From assembly GCA_015039465.1 (NCBI GenBank), contig MU130625.1:371959-435958 (forward strand): 64,000 bases of DNA, read 5' to 3'. This document shows positions 1 through 12,253 of this stretch, piece after piece. Within the stretch, counting starts at the first letter, position 1, and each line of letters opens with the position of its first letter. A program made the translations under genes and the position numbers. This DNA is from Phlegmacium glaucopus (Eukaryota > Basidiomycota > Agaricomycetes > Agaricales > Cortinariaceae). Under the pieces are notes generated by a model, which was not told the origin of the DNA, did no database searches, and saw only the letters and a program-made list of their open reading frames with translations.

Positions 1-2166
1 GCATTCAAAAGGACCGGCAAATTAACTTGCGCGTATTGCCTGCATGATTCAACTTGAAGTCTTCTTGGCGAAAATAAAGTTTTGAAAGATTGAAGGCTGT
101 ATAGAACAGTTTGAAGGAAAAGAGTAAGGCATCCTGGGTTTTTCGTCTTCTATACAGTATTTTTACCCCTTGTTAACGATCATGGGGTTATAACTTCGAT
201 GGGGTTTCCCTACACAAAAGAGGAGTCCTCTGAGGAAGAGGTTAGCCAGGAAGTTTTTCCAACGTAAGTACTTACCCTACTAAAACCCAACGACCACACG
301 CAATTGGCCGCATCATGAAGTAATGTCAGATGGAGTAATTTCGCTGTCTTTAAGAAGGACTGTAATAATTTTAGATCAATCAAATCTTTACTTTTGCAAC
401 CAACTGGCAGGCGCCTAAGCGGTTCTATAGTACGTAACCGCTTCTGATATGAAAGGTACAAAGAAGAAAAACCATTTTACAACTTACAAGCACAGCAAGC
501 GATGTCAAGGGCGTTTGTGGATAGATTCAGGTTCAGTTCAGGTTGGATGCATCGCGGATGCACAACCTGGTGATGGTGTGTGGATATAGCGGGTTAGGTC
601 GATTTTACCCACGGCAAATCCCGCTCTCGTCGAAAGATCTCAGTGACTTGAGTCACTTTCCAAAGCGCAAACCAAAACCCCCAAAGGGTCAACGTTGTCA
701 AACATTTAGCCTGTCTGTATGCCAAGACAATCTTTCGGAAGGATTTGTGTCCACACACAGTGTGATTAACCATAAATGCCTTCCAGTGTCAATGAGTTAG
801 TAACGCCAAACGCGTCACTCAGGTCAGTATCAAACAATGGTAACCGACTTCAAAGGATGAAGTGGGAAATATATTATTAGGGTCTGTTCAAACGTCAACT
901 GCTTTGGTTAGGACAATTAGATTTACCTGAGGCTTCTAAGTTCTGGGTCGAGAACATGTCTAATAGTAAGTGGACGTGGGAGCTGGATAAGGAGAACGTT
1001 AACAGGGCTCTAGGCTTCTGATATTCGTTTGAGAAATTTAATACGCGTGCATACACAAACAAATCAAGGCACTCGCTTATTTCAAATTCACGATTGACAT
1101 AAACAGCCTTAGATGTGGGGATGGATGTGAAACCAAAATTTCTCAAGAGAGATATGACTCTGTCAGCTCCGGTGTTTAAGATATTTGCCTATGTTTGATT
1201 GGAGTGAGGCTTGGCAATCACATCTAACCAAGTTTTATAAGTTACGGGGATTTCACCCCATTCAAGTTCGTTGGGTGTATGGCTAGAAATACAGAAAAGG
1301 AGCACGCGACCCGAAGATCGTCGTCTCTCATAATCACATTCGAAAGGACGTGGATAATCCCGATTTACAAGTTCAATCTATTCCGTTTTGAAGGTGGGGT
1401 GCCCATGCTATATCATGGGGATATGATCAACTGAGCTGGCTTAAGTTCGACAGAGAGTTTCCCTTCGCGGCGATTGTGAACACCCGAAGGTACAAAAGCC
1501 CTGCCCAAAATGTAATATTACGCAGTCAGATGAATACCTGTACTTAGTAAGTAGACCTTTAAAAAGGCAAATTTTCTCTCACTAGTAGTATATCCGGATA
1601 TCAGGGTCTCCTCCAGGTATTGTTGGCTGCAGACTGTGATAGTAATCAAGAGGAGTAAAAAGTCTCTGAACTGGATCCACGGTTTGCAGTGTTGCCAAAA
1701 AATGTATGTGATTGCCACATTGACATAGCCTGACGTCTATAAGAATCCTTTTTGAACTCTATGTGGCGCGTATCTCAGTACATACGCTAGTCGGATGCGA
1801 TCGGATAGGGCCTATAGGTGTGTATAATTACGTGCCTTATCATATTACTTGGAATGGCATGGTAGCAGGGCGTGTTTGTAATACATAATACCAAAAAACT
1901 GGATGAACTTGGAGTAAAAACTCGGTCTCATATACGTCCGAGTCGCGGGTACTACGTAGCTGTCCGATTGTCGTCATGTGTGTGCCTTGCTTTTTGAATT
2001 GATTCGAGAGGCGCTAGTCAATTTTAAGTTAAAGTTAGATATGAACGCGTTATGAATATTATTTTGGTTTTTTTCTCGAAATCGTAAATGGTTAAATGAA
2101 AAGTTATGACCGTGAGAACGGCGTGGAAAAAATTGCTTCAATTGAAACCAAGAATACCCTTTGGTG
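1..2166. other. No supported gene; possible decayed minus-strand coding traces
   Basis: I find no gene that can be modelled here. Short minus-strand stretches look as if they were once coding. One lies around 895-1280, where a fragment reads NELEWGEIPVTYKTW, and another leucine-rich frame lies at 210-461. They are separated by stops and no plausible splice structure joins them. The leucine spacing in the second fragment recalls F-box/LRR proteins, but this is a weak impression only. Promoter elements for the ATP23 gene that follows are probably in the last few hundred bases, but no clear TATA box is visible. Confidence 0.4.
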
Positions 2167-3094
2167 ATGAATAATAACTCGGAAAAGGCAGACAGCACCT
2201 CTGCTCAGGCTCTTCAGGACCCCCCTACTGCTTCTGAACCCCAAAATGCTACCGCCTTCGAGAGATGGAGAAAGAAAGCCTGGCGAGCTGCTGGCTTTGG
2301 CCTCTCTGAGGACGAACAGCTGGAATCCATGACCAGGAACTGTGAAAAGCAGAGAGACTACCTCATGAACTACAGTGCGTACAATGACCTGATGCTTCAA
2401 GGGTTTAACGTTTAAATACATTAACTAGGCCCAATCGTCGTGTTTATGCTCAAACATCTGAAATTGTCAGGATGCGAAGTCCCGCCGTCCAACATCCTCT
2501 GTGCGCCGTGTGATGAGACACGAGCTGGAGGGTTTGCTCCTGATCCTGGCGCTGTTGTCTTATGTGCTGGTCGCTTTTTCAGTGAACAACATATGGAAAG
2601 CACGATTGTTCATGAGCTTATGCATATGTATGATCATTGTCGCTTCAAGGTTGATTGGAGCAATCTACGGCATCATGCATGCAGTGAGGTAAGTTCGATG
2701 TCAATTGTATCGTCCTTTGTCATGGTGATATACAACACGGCAGATCCGTGCTAACAGCTTGAGTGGTGACTGTCGGTATACACGCGAACTCAACCGTGGC
2801 TTTGTGCGGTTCTCGAAACAGCATCAGGTAAACAAAAATATCCCTGTTTTCTCTCGGTTTTGGCGTCGTCTGATCCTTTTTCTTTCCCCCAAGGCATGTG
2901 TACGCCGTCGGGCTATAGAGTCCGTTGCAGCAAACCGAGCATGTCCCAATGAAGCTGCTGCGGAACGTGCCGTCAATGAAGTTTGGGAGAGCTGTTTCAA
3001 CGATACACGACCGTTTGATGAGGTGGGAATGGAAGCATCTGTTGTCTGTCTCAAACTAAAATTTGATACTCCATCAGATCTATTGATAACCTAG
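2167..3094 (+). CDS. ATP23: Mitochondrial inner membrane metalloprotease ATP23
   Basis: This is a four-exon gene (2167-2374, 2429-2688, 2744-2827, 2894-3094) with introns of 54, 55 and 66 bp, giving about 250 residues. The zinc-protease motif HELMH is at residues 131-135 and is followed by MYDHCR. Cysteines at 85, 94 and 97, the block SGDC in exon 3, and CFNDTRPFDE near the end are typical of the Atp23 family (M76). In yeast Atp23 acts in the intermembrane space, where it processes the precursor of ATP synthase subunit 6 and assists FO assembly. The start is the ATG at 2167; a GTG and a TTG lie just before it in frame. The C-terminus is uncertain. Most family members stop soon after the FDE motif, so a fourth intron starting at 3023 is possible and would replace the last 24 residues. 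Confidence 0.9.
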
Positions 3095-3321
3095 GGCCAG
3101 GCTAGCCTGCGACGGATGCAACTGTTCACGACTGACTCCCTTTTAGACATTGTTTTGTGAGGAGACTTGCGTCTGTTACTGATCCTCAATCGCGGACGGG
3201 TAGGCTGGCCTGGTGCCGTCGTAGTAGTTAGCTTCGTCATATCAAAGCGGGCGTTAATGGCCTTGAAACCCCTTGTAAGTAATTACTATTAGTTTGCACG
3301 TGTTTGTGCTCCAAGGAACTA

Positions 3322-3328
3322 TATATAA
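3322..3328 (+). promoter_or_regulatory. TATA box of the GPI-anchored wall protein gene
   Basis: The sequence TATATAA lies about 113 bp upstream of the start codon at 3441. It is followed by a pyrimidine-rich leader (3355-3430), as is common in fungal core promoters of well-expressed genes. Confidence 0.55.
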
Positions 3329-3440
3329 ACTTTGGAAATTTCTGTTGTTGTTAAGGCTTCTCTTCTCTCCCTTATTTGTCCTCCAAACCAAATATCGTTC
3401 CCTTCACTAATTCCTTTCCCTCGCCTTTGACGATCTCAAA

Positions 3441-4293
3441 ATGTTCAGCAAGCTTAGGCATGTTACATTTACGTTTTCATGTCTTTTTTTTACTTATAAA
3501 GAAATTTGTAATTTGTCTCAGCCTCCTCGTGCTTTTCGCTCCTTTTGTTTCCGCCCTCACCATCTTAGCTCCAACTAATGTTACCAGTGGAGGGTTTTTT
3601 ACGATTAATTGGACGTCGGCAGCAGGTGACCCGTATGAAACTTTCAACCCCTTTTCCCTTTGCGCTTCTCACGGTGTTCTAGTGCCACCTGGACGTTTGA
3701 GTTGACCAACCCGTCGTTCAACAACGCAATCGCCATCTCCAACAATGTTGACCCCTCACTTGGTAGTATTACTATACAGTGCCCGGTTGTTACTCCTGGG
3801 TATGTTTATGGTTACTATATCCGTGCTCTGATTTCTGAGTGGCTGTCTCGTAGTGGCGCCTTTACCATCCAAGCTGTCGATATCGGAAACATAAACATGG
3901 TTTTTGCTGAGAGCCCTATCTTCTCTATTGGTGCAACTATCACCAGCTCTAGCTCTGGTGCCACTGTTTCGACAACTGCTTCTGCCACGGCCAGTTCACA
4001 GACAGGCGTGGCCACGTAAGCTATTTCCTTTTCAGCTATACGAATAAACTAAACCAAAATCTATCAGGACTGCCGCCAATTTACCGGCCACTACTTCCAT
4101 CCCATTGACTACTGTTCCAACTGGTGCTTCTACTTTGGCTGGCACAACCAGCGGAACTAGCAGTGGCACTGCTGCTGGTACCACCGCCTCTACAGCCTCC
4201 GCTGCCTCCACTCGTCTCGCTTTGACCAACGCTGGTGGTTACGCCGTCTTGATACTGTCTGTCGTTGCTGGGGCTGCGGCTATTGCGCTCTAA
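3441..4293 (+). CDS. Kre9/Knh1-domain GPI-anchored Ser/Thr-rich cell wall protein
   Basis: Five exons (3441-3457, 3522-3632, 3683-3799, 3854-4015, 4068-4293) give 210 residues. The first intron is of the GC-AG type and splits the signal peptide, which reads MFSKLSLLVLFAPFVSA after splicing. It is followed by a single Kre9/Knh1-like beta domain. The block TWTFELTN and the block AVDIGNINMVFAESPIFSI match the 'TFxIxLxN' and 'NxxDVxAxSxxFxI' pattern of that family. Residues from about 125 to 185 are Ser/Thr/Ala-rich and probably O-mannosylated. The tail has a small-residue site (NAGG) and a hydrophobic end without charge, as in GPI-anchored proteins. The family is secreted or wall-linked in basidiomycetes, but the exact role is unknown. 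Downstream, 4294-4704 holds no gene. Confidence 0.85.
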
Positions 4294-4704
4294 AATTAGT
4301 CTTGTGACTGGTATATACCACGCACTATTTTGATCGATTGCCTCATTGGATATTTTTTTGCTATCTTTCACATACTTTCGAAATCCATTTGGACTTGTGT
4401 TCCTTCCTGCCTTGTTACGATTTTATAATCGGCACTTAAGGTTCTCGCTCTTCCATCCGCACAATCTGTTCTTTATAGGAACATTGATTGAACGTTCGCT
4501 TATCCACTCTTTTGCACCGCCCTTAAAATTTCTTGAAATACATTGTGTAGACATGAACTAGTTGTTGTCAATAATAGCATAAGTAGAAACAGATTGTGCC
4601 TTTTTGGAGGAACTTGGAAGTCGTATACCTTGGGTAGACTGAAGTCTTTTTTTAGTTCCAGGTTGACACCGACTGGCAATGTCAAACGTCCATGACCATC
4701 CCGT

Positions 4705-6257
4705 CGGATAAGTTGGAACTTGGCTGTGTTTCTACTATCGGTACCCTTTCAAAGCACTCGGTTTACTCCAGTTTAAAATGAAAACTACTTGAAGATAAAC
4801 TAGTAGGCTGCAATTTTGTCTTTGTCTACATAATACGAATCGCCAAAAGCCCATGTTAATCACGATACCGCCAGTAAGATGGTGGCGGAGGCGGAGGTGG
4901 TGGCCAGGAAACCCATAAATCAATACGATCACCACTCGTTAACAACAAGATCCTATAAGCATCAGGAGTTATCACAGACCAAGAATCCGAAGCTCCATAA
5001 CGTTCTGTCCCACGTCTGGACTGCAGGGTGGCGGTGCTGTGCTTTGCGTGAGACAAGTTGGGTTTATCTTTGAAGGCATTGTAAGCCGCGACCTGACATG
5101 CCTATAAGGATTATCATTTCAATATAAACAGTCCAACGTCATTTGGATGTTTAGTACCCGAGTCCTTCCATAAGGGATATGTATTAACTTGCCTGGTAGG
5201 TCGCAGGAACCTTTATCATTATGCTATCTTCCTTGCCTATGATTGTATCCCCGGTCTTCAAGGTCAAGTACATGATTTTTCTCTCCATCTGAATCCCAGG
5301 AGTGTGCGAAGGATGGTTATCGTACTGTTGTTGTGCCTAGATGTATCAAGAGGATAGGCTTTCCTATCAGTTAGGCAACTAAGCGGAACACGCACTGTCA
5401 CGGTGGACCTTTGACTACCGGCTTCGCTGCTTTCCATAGGTTCGTATGGTAAGTCCAGGGAGTCTTGGGATATGAAGACACCAACTTCATCTCCATCTGG
5501 ACGTATTACACTCCTCCAATCAGTGGGACGTAGAATCCCCCAGGCCCCAGTTCCATTAGCTCTCTTTATCGCATATTTGAGGACGATCTCGCTAGCTTGA
5601 AATTGCCAACCTATGTAAGGTTTGAATACCACTCTGGCCTCATTTACAGCAGCCTACAATCGGATAAGAGATAGAATAATATGATGAATTGATGAGGTGA
5701 GAAAGACTTTTTACTATGTCCAAAAGTGGCAGACGAACCTCATACGACTTAGGTAAAGGAATCATAGCATGATGGTACGATCCCCTTGCATCAGACTTGC
5801 AAAGTGTTAGGACTAATCTGGCTGAAATATTTTCAACAATTGTTCAATGAATTCAAATGTTTGAATTGTAGTTGTAGCTCACCACCGCTGCTATCCATCA
5901 AATACTACAACTACTCTTCTGCCTTTGATATCGATTTGTGCTAGCAGATTTGGGGCCGCTATTTGGAAAATTGGAGACAGTTAAGTAAAAGTGATGATAT
6001 ATGCTACTACTGAGGTTGCGTACTATGGTGAATACGAAGTGTATGTGAGAAGATGAGAGCAATCACTTGGATTAGCGCCCAGCTTGCAACGCTCGGACCT
6101 GAGAAGGTCATGAGATGGCAACTCGGCATCTATGATCTAATCATACCACAAGTTCATTGAAGCATCAGGATTCAAGAAAAGTGCATGTACCCCTGCCTTT
6201 GACTCAGGAGGATGTTTTTGGATTTACATAACAGTTTTTGAGATGTTAACTTTTAAT
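4705..6257. repeat. Unit 1 of a tandem gene duplication
   Basis: This block is repeated in the same orientation at about 6668-8107. Homology covers the whole gene below, its introns, about 350 bp upstream of the start codon and about 150 bp downstream of the stop. Left ends share GGAACTTGG and right ends share GATGTTTTTGGATTTACAT. Both copies carry many substitutions and small indels, so the duplication is not recent. Confidence 0.85.
4856..5898 (-). CDS. Uncharacterised two-repeat protein, paralogue A
   Basis: Five exons on the minus strand (5898-5883, 5821-5739, 5653-5396, 5288-5193, 5101-4856) give 232 residues with consistent phases. Intron 4 is GC-AG (CAG/gcaagt). I do not recognise the family. 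The protein has an internal repeat. The N-terminal half runs from IPLPKSYEAAVNEARVVF to DWRSVIRPDGDEVGVFI. The C-terminal half runs from IKVPATYQACQVAAYNAF to SWSVITPDAYRILLLTSGD. Each half therefore has a strand, a helix beginning with (S/T)Y, a basic linker and a closing W-x-V-I-x-P strand. The tail is proline-rich (eight prolines). There is no signal peptide or membrane segment. A compact alpha/beta or ubiquitin-like fold is a guess. The adjacent paralogue keeps the same exon structure. Confidence 0.8.
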
Positions 6258-6667
6258 GTCTGTTTTGAAAATTTGTCAAGCTTTCTGAGGTTTTCTGGAG
6301 CAGAGGTGAGAGAATGGGGTCCCGGGATTTTAGTCCCCAAGGGCTTAAAAAAATTTACTAACACTTTGAACACGCATTTTCTGTTACTAGACAGCCTTTT
6401 CGACCTCGTATCATCATAACATAGCTATATACAGTTGATATTTACCTTGAGGGAAATTTAATTTTTATGTTTTTCAATGATACAAGATTGTAAAAAAAAT
6501 ATGGAGATCACCTATAACTTAATGATCCGACCACATCCCATCAAAACATACCTAATTTGGACGAAAACATACCCTTTTTGGCAGGAGTGGAGGGATTTCG
6601 GTTGTCTGAATGAACATCAACAAAGCCATGTTGTTGCTCGGAGTGCAATCCTTGAGCAGGTTCAAGT
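6258..6667. other. Spacer between the two duplication units
   Basis: AT-rich, with no gene, repeat or recognisable regulatory element visible. It would hold the promoter of paralogue A and the region downstream of paralogue B. Confidence 0.4.
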
Positions 6668-8107
6668 TGGAACTTGGGTGTGTTCATACTACTCGGGGAT
6701 AAACTGGGCTGCAGTTTTGTCTTTGTCTACATACTAGTATACTTCTGAATTACCGAAAGCCCATGTTAATCATAAGACATGATCGGCACTCGATGAGGGA
6801 GAGGGTAGAGATTGTTAGAGGATCCCTAGGCTGTCGTCCACATTACACTATAAAAAAATACACGAAAATTCATTCTCTAATTATAGGAGACTAATCCTAA
6901 CTTGTCTGCTTTGGTGGGTCATCAACCCACAATTCAATATAATCACCACCCTCTAACAAAAAGAGGTCATAAAGCTCAGGCGTTATCACAGACCAAACAT
7001 CCCGATCTCCATAACGTCTGTTGGATTGCAGAATGATTTCGCTTTGCTCTTTGACAGTGTCGAAATCATATTTGAAGGCATTGTAAGCCGCAGCCTGACA
7101 TTCCTATAAGGATTATTAACATCATTTGGATATTTAGTACCCAAGTCATTCCATAAGGGATATGTATTAACTTGCCTGGTAGGTCTCAGGAGCCACTATG
7201 ATGACGCTTTTTAGATTTCTCAAGATTGCAGGCCCGCGCTTCAAGGTCAAGATCTGAATCCCAGGCGTGTGTGAAGGATGATCGTTGTACTGTCGTTGTG
7301 ACTAGAGGTATCAAGAGGATGGGCTTTCCTATAGGTTACAGCAACTAAGGGGAACACGCACTATGGGCCTTTGGCTACCGCCTTCATCGCCTTCCATAGG
7401 TTCGTATGGTAGGTCCAGGGAGTCTTGGGATATGAAGACACCAACTTCATCTCCATCTGGACGTATTACGCTCCAATCAGTGGGAGGTAGAATCCCCCAA
7501 GCCACAGTTCCATTAGCTCTCTTTATCGCACATTTGAGGACGATATCGCTAGCTTGAAATCGCCAACCTATGTATGGTTGGAATACCCGTCTGGCCTCAG
7601 TTACAGCAGCCTACGGTTGGAGATGCACGGATAAGAATACGACGAGTTGATGAGTGAAAAAGACTTTTTATGTCCAAAAGTGGCAGACGAACCTCATACG
7701 ACTGAGGCAAAGAAATCATGCTATGATAGTAGGATCCTTTTGCATCAGACTTGCAAAGTGTTAGGACTAATCTGCCTGGAACATTTATAAGAATTATTTA
7801 ATGAATTGAAATGTTTGAAATGTAGCTATAGCTCACCATTGCTGCTATCCATCAAATAACACTTTGTGTGGAGATTTGTGCTAGCAGATACTATGGCGAA
7901 TATGATATGTATGTGAGAAGATGAGAGCAATCAATCGGATTAGCGCCAGCTTGAACAACGCTTGGACCTGACGTCATGAGATGGCAACTCGGCATCTATT
8001 GATCTAGACCTTGAAAACATCAGGAAAAGTGCACGTACCTTGCCTTTGACTCTGGAAGATGTTTTTGGATTTACATGACAATTTTTGAGTTGTTGTTAAC
8101 TTTCAAT
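6668..8107. repeat. Unit 2 of the tandem gene duplication
   Basis: Second copy of the 4705-6257 unit, in direct orientation. About 120 bp of extra sequence (around 6775-6896) separates the stop-codon region homologous to unit 1 from the stop actually used by paralogue B. Confidence 0.85.
6897..7852 (-). CDS. Uncharacterised two-repeat protein, paralogue B
   Basis: Five exons (7852-7837, 7775-7693, 7610-7362, 7253-7176, 7103-6897) give 210 residues. All introns sit at the same positions and phases as in paralogue A, including the GC-AG fourth intron, which argues that both genes are under selection. Exon 4 starts six codons later than in A. The C-terminus ends WVDDPPKQTS and lacks the polyproline tail. 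The internal repeat is clear here too: ISLPQSYEAAVTEARRVF matches IVAPETYQECQAAAYNAF, and TDWSVIRPDGDEVGVF matches DVWSVITPELYDLFLL. Function is unknown. Confidence 0.78.
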
Positions 8108-11100
8108 GGCCAATAGGGTAGGCGGCGCCAGGAATGGGCACTGTCGGCCAAATGTGAGGCTCGGAATTTTTTCCTGTGGGAGAATGGGCGCATAAATAAA
8201 TAAATATCTATATATGTTTATTGGACTCAGGATATTCTTTTCATACTCCTATTTGAGTTGCTTTAGTACATCTGTGGGAAGTGTTGTGGTGATCATGGTA
8301 CTTTCGATTTGCCCCCTTGAGGCTACCAGTGATTAGTGAGATGCAAACGGCTAAGCTAATAAATTTCAAATATTTTTGACCTGTAGCTTTAAATAAATAA
8401 ATTAGCTGAGAATATCTGAGTGGATCACCTGGTGGGTCCCCTGTCAACACTAAGCAAATTAAAACAACACATGTAGTTAATTTTAAAAATATTTGACAGG
8501 CTACAAATTCGAACAGAATTATCAGTTGAATCGCAAAGGAATCAGATTCAAGGGCAGATGGTCCTGAAGAAAGAAGGAAGGGAAGGACATTATTATGTCA
8601 GGGCGAAGCGAGGATCGTCTAGGTATTTTTGAACCTAGCGGGCGGTAAATTCATTTCATCTCACACTGTTCTCCCATCGTTCAAATACAGTTCGTATACA
8701 TACTGGCAGCCTCAATGAATTAATGCCAAGGAATTTTCCACGCTAGATGCAGAAAGGACAGGCTGCCTCTCTCACGGCTTTGGAAGTTTGAGAGTTCTTT
8801 CGACATTGACGGCATCATGATCAGCCGTCCAATGAATGAATGTTTTTAGGGTGGCCAGTGTTGGAAACCTTCAACCTCAGGCTCATGACTAGTATTTCTA
8901 TTGCTCATATGATGCCTTGTTTTCGTTTGTGTGCTACCGGTATCATCCAGTCCAAACCAGACCTAATAAAGAAACTCCTCTAAAATCTGATAGTCCGTTT
9001 TTGGAGATTCGGGTGGTCAAGTGGAAAGAACACCTGACCCATGGTACAAGCACCAAAAAACACATGGCACACAGAAGGACGAACATTTTTCATGTTAAAT
9101 GCTACCGCAAGAAAGCGGGTGAAACGCACGGTAAAATGGTTTACCGCCGGCTTGTACTATGCTTGGGCACAGAAGTCAATGGCTTCCTTGAAAAAAAAGA
9201 ATTATAGTAAAGATGCCCAGTCGTTTCGGCGGCTTTTCATTGTGTAGGATTAAAGAACGAGGCCGTAGATTCGAAGAAAACGGCACATTTGAAACGCGAA
9301 CGAACATTTCGAGCTCAACGATCGGATATAACACTGTTCATTCACAAGTTAAGACCTCCCCCCTCAAAAATATAATCACAAAGCTAGAAGAGGAGCAGCT
9401 GAGAAATCTCATGCGGATGCAGATAGACATACCCCATTGATTCAAGAAGGGATACGACTCGTGATCTGACACGAGTCACCACGAGTCACCACTAATCATG
9501 GAAAAAACTTTTGATTTTTGTGTGCTTATCACAGAAAACAACCAAAGGTACTTCCACACGCGGCCAGTGATTTCCGAACAGTAACTTGAAGAAATGAACA
9601 AAACGAGGCCGACAAGTTCAGAAGTCTATCCCTGTGGAGCGCGAGGGAAGTATTACCCAAGCACGTAGCTAGGGCTCCCTTTACACATGATTTCGAATGA
9701 AGGTCACAAGGTAGCAAATGACAATGTCATGACCTCGACCCTGTCGTCACCATGTTTGAGCTTCTCAAACAAGGTGATACCGCACTTCAAGGCAAGACTT
9801 GAAAGTTTGAACCCCAAAACTCGGGCACTGTGGACGCTATGTTACCTAGTGCATCTGCGCGTATCGCGGTAAGCGTTTGGTCCGTCATAGACTAAACCGA
9901 GAGTGCCACTGACGTAAAACCAAGGGTTATCTCACTGAACACGTTTATGAGCTGTATAAGAGCATGTTGATCGCAGTGCTTCTGCTTCTGAGATTTCAGC
10001 ATGTATGTCCTAACAGACCGGTCGATGTTAACCTCCGAAGAACTTTGGTGACATCCAACTGAATAAGTTCGTCAGCAGGAACTTGTATTTTGCGCCTGGT
10101 GCCAGTTTTAGGGTTGGCATCGAGTCTAACATTCGTCCGGTAACTTCAGCACGTTAGAGCGCTGATAAATGTACGGCGCACAACGGCAACGAGTTTGTGA
10201 CAGCGTGGAACTTAGCACGACTGCGCTTATACATTCAATAGTTTTGAATGGATTTTATGGCTAGTGGAGAACGAGGTTGACTTACCACCTGAATCGCATC
10301 GAAGATCCCCGAATGACCCCTCATGTGTTTTAATTAGTGCGCGTGATGGTTTCGTGACGTTCAATGCTCAAGACATGACAATTTCCAATCGAATGTCAAA
10401 TAACTTTTTTTTTGAGCGTTCATACGATCCTGAAAGTGGAGGAACTGCGCTTCATGAAGAGAGCAGTTGTCACTTTATCACTAGGCCATGGTGATGGACA
10501 TGGAGAGGTCTGATGCCATATTGGACCAGGTTTGTACATGTTGTGAAATGCCGATCGGCGACTTTTGTTCTGCGATGGTGGGCGGCGGAAGGCTTTTGTG
10601 CTGTACATAAACAGGAAAAAGTCGTGGGCTTCGAGTAAGATGAGCTTCGAGAGATTGCATCGTCAAAATTGACGTGACAAAGAAAAACTCCCGGATGTAC
10701 GTAAGGGTACTTAGTATCTTAACCCCTGGAGAGCTCGACAATGACATTTACGGCAGAAGACCACTGACATGGAACGGATATAAGTCGTGTTAAACGCACT
10801 GGTATAGCTCGCCCAGTGGTTCGTTATGGTTCACAAGCGAAGAGACCCGTCAAAAAGTCCGGATCGCCAGGACACAGTTCGTGAAGCGGACGGTTCGCAA
10901 GTCCTTATTAGAAAGTATCCGAAAGAAGAACATCCCGCGATGAGTGTAAGGACGAAAACAGTAGTTAGGCCCAACTCAGGAAAACGATGACCCATATGCA
11001 TGAAATATTAGTCATGGGTCAGATTGATGACCACATTCTACAGTGGGTTTTGAGTCTTGACTCACAATTCCTGACCTGTCGACTTGTGGCATCATTTTTT

Positions 11101-11315
11101 CCTCAAACCATCGGCATCATGTCCGATGCCGCCTGCTAATAGATTGACGAGAGACGTCACGCTGCAGGACAGAGGTTTGTCGGTGGTCATCCTGGTCATC
11201 GTGCTCGCTGCTCTATCAGCCGTGGCACGTGTTGCTTTGGCATGCTTGACTCAGCGGCGTCACATGGCGCAAGCACCACAGCACTGAGAGTGCGAAAAGG
11301 CAGCCCATAAACTTT
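8108..11315. other. 3.2-kb stretch without a supportable gene
   Basis: Several short open frames occur (for example 8917-9207, 9213-9440, 10264-10494), but none has a recognisable motif, codon pattern or splice structure. A weak imperfect inverted repeat lies at about 8367-8505. The last 250 bp should contain the glutaredoxin promoter, but no obvious TATA box is present. Confidence 0.4.
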
Positions 11316-11949
11316 ATGATTTCCCGCCTTACTTCAGCTTTATCTCGACTCCCATCATCTCTATCATCCGCTTTCTTTTCATCATCTAATTCCTCAGCGA
11401 CTCAGCTTCAGAGGATGAGCGTCAAACAATTTGTCGATGTATGTGTTGTGGCCGACTATCCGTTAGATTCAATTCATGTTTTAATGTCAATATCGTGTAG
11501 GACTCCATCGCAGAAAACAAAGTGATCATCTTCTCAAAGTCGTACTGCCCTTACTGCACAAGTGTCAAAGCACTTTTCACCAACAACTTCCCGGGTGTTA
11601 AGTTCCATGTTATTGAGTAAGGTTGGTTTGGCTTCCATGACATGTTTCGCCAACCTTGTACTCCCAGGTTAGACGAGTTAGACGATGGTGCTCCTATACA
11701 ACAGTATTTGAAAGAGGAGACAGGCCAGCGTACTGTTCCCAATGTCTTTGTTAGTGAGTACGCCATCCTATGACTTCCTATTCATAGAGCTCATTGGGTC
11801 TTTTGGTCCAGACAAAGAACACATTGGAGGTCAGGCTCTTTACAGCGAATACTGTGATGCACATGCTAATCATTTTGGATCTTTCAGGAAATGACGATAC
11901 CACAGCAGCTTGGAAATCGGGCAAACTCGGCAAACTTCTTGAGGAGTGA
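11316..11949 (+). CDS. Dithiol glutaredoxin (CPYC class), probably dual-targeted
   Basis: Five exons (11316-11438, 11501-11616, 11668-11753, 11812-11829, 11888-11949) give 134 residues. The active site CPYC is at residues 57-60. The TVP loop (RTVPNVFV) and the glutathione-binding GGNDD block at about 114-118 are intact, so this is a class I glutaredoxin of the yeast Grx1/Grx2 type. It would reduce disulfides and mixed glutathione disulfides using GSH. The first 33 residues are rich in Ser, Arg and Leu with no acids and look like a mitochondrial presequence. A second in-frame ATG at 11415 (MSVKQFVD) would give a cytosolic form of 101 residues. Exon 4 is only 18 nt. Confidence 0.93.
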
Positions 11950-12253
11950 GATTTATTTTAACTTCCATCCACTATTCGAAACGACAATCGGTCTTGACTT
12001 CAATATAAACAGTACTACTAGATCTGTGTCCCGTCTATAAGAGTCTCCTATGGATAATGTTTTCTATTCCATATCTTGTGATATAAGATCAAAAGTGCAT
12101 TTTCCAAACTAAGAAGTATTGGGTAATCGCCACGTTTCCTGGCTAGCTGGCTCTTCATAACCACTCATCTTCGAACTCGGGTTTCTAAACCGCCATTATA
12201 CGCTCGAAACAAAACATTTTGTCTCAACTGTTTTGACAATAATAAACTAATTC

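Noticed and set aside
8917..9440. Overlapping plus-strand frames with basic composition
   Set aside because: No domain, splice structure or start context was found. A run of A residues creates the lysine content.
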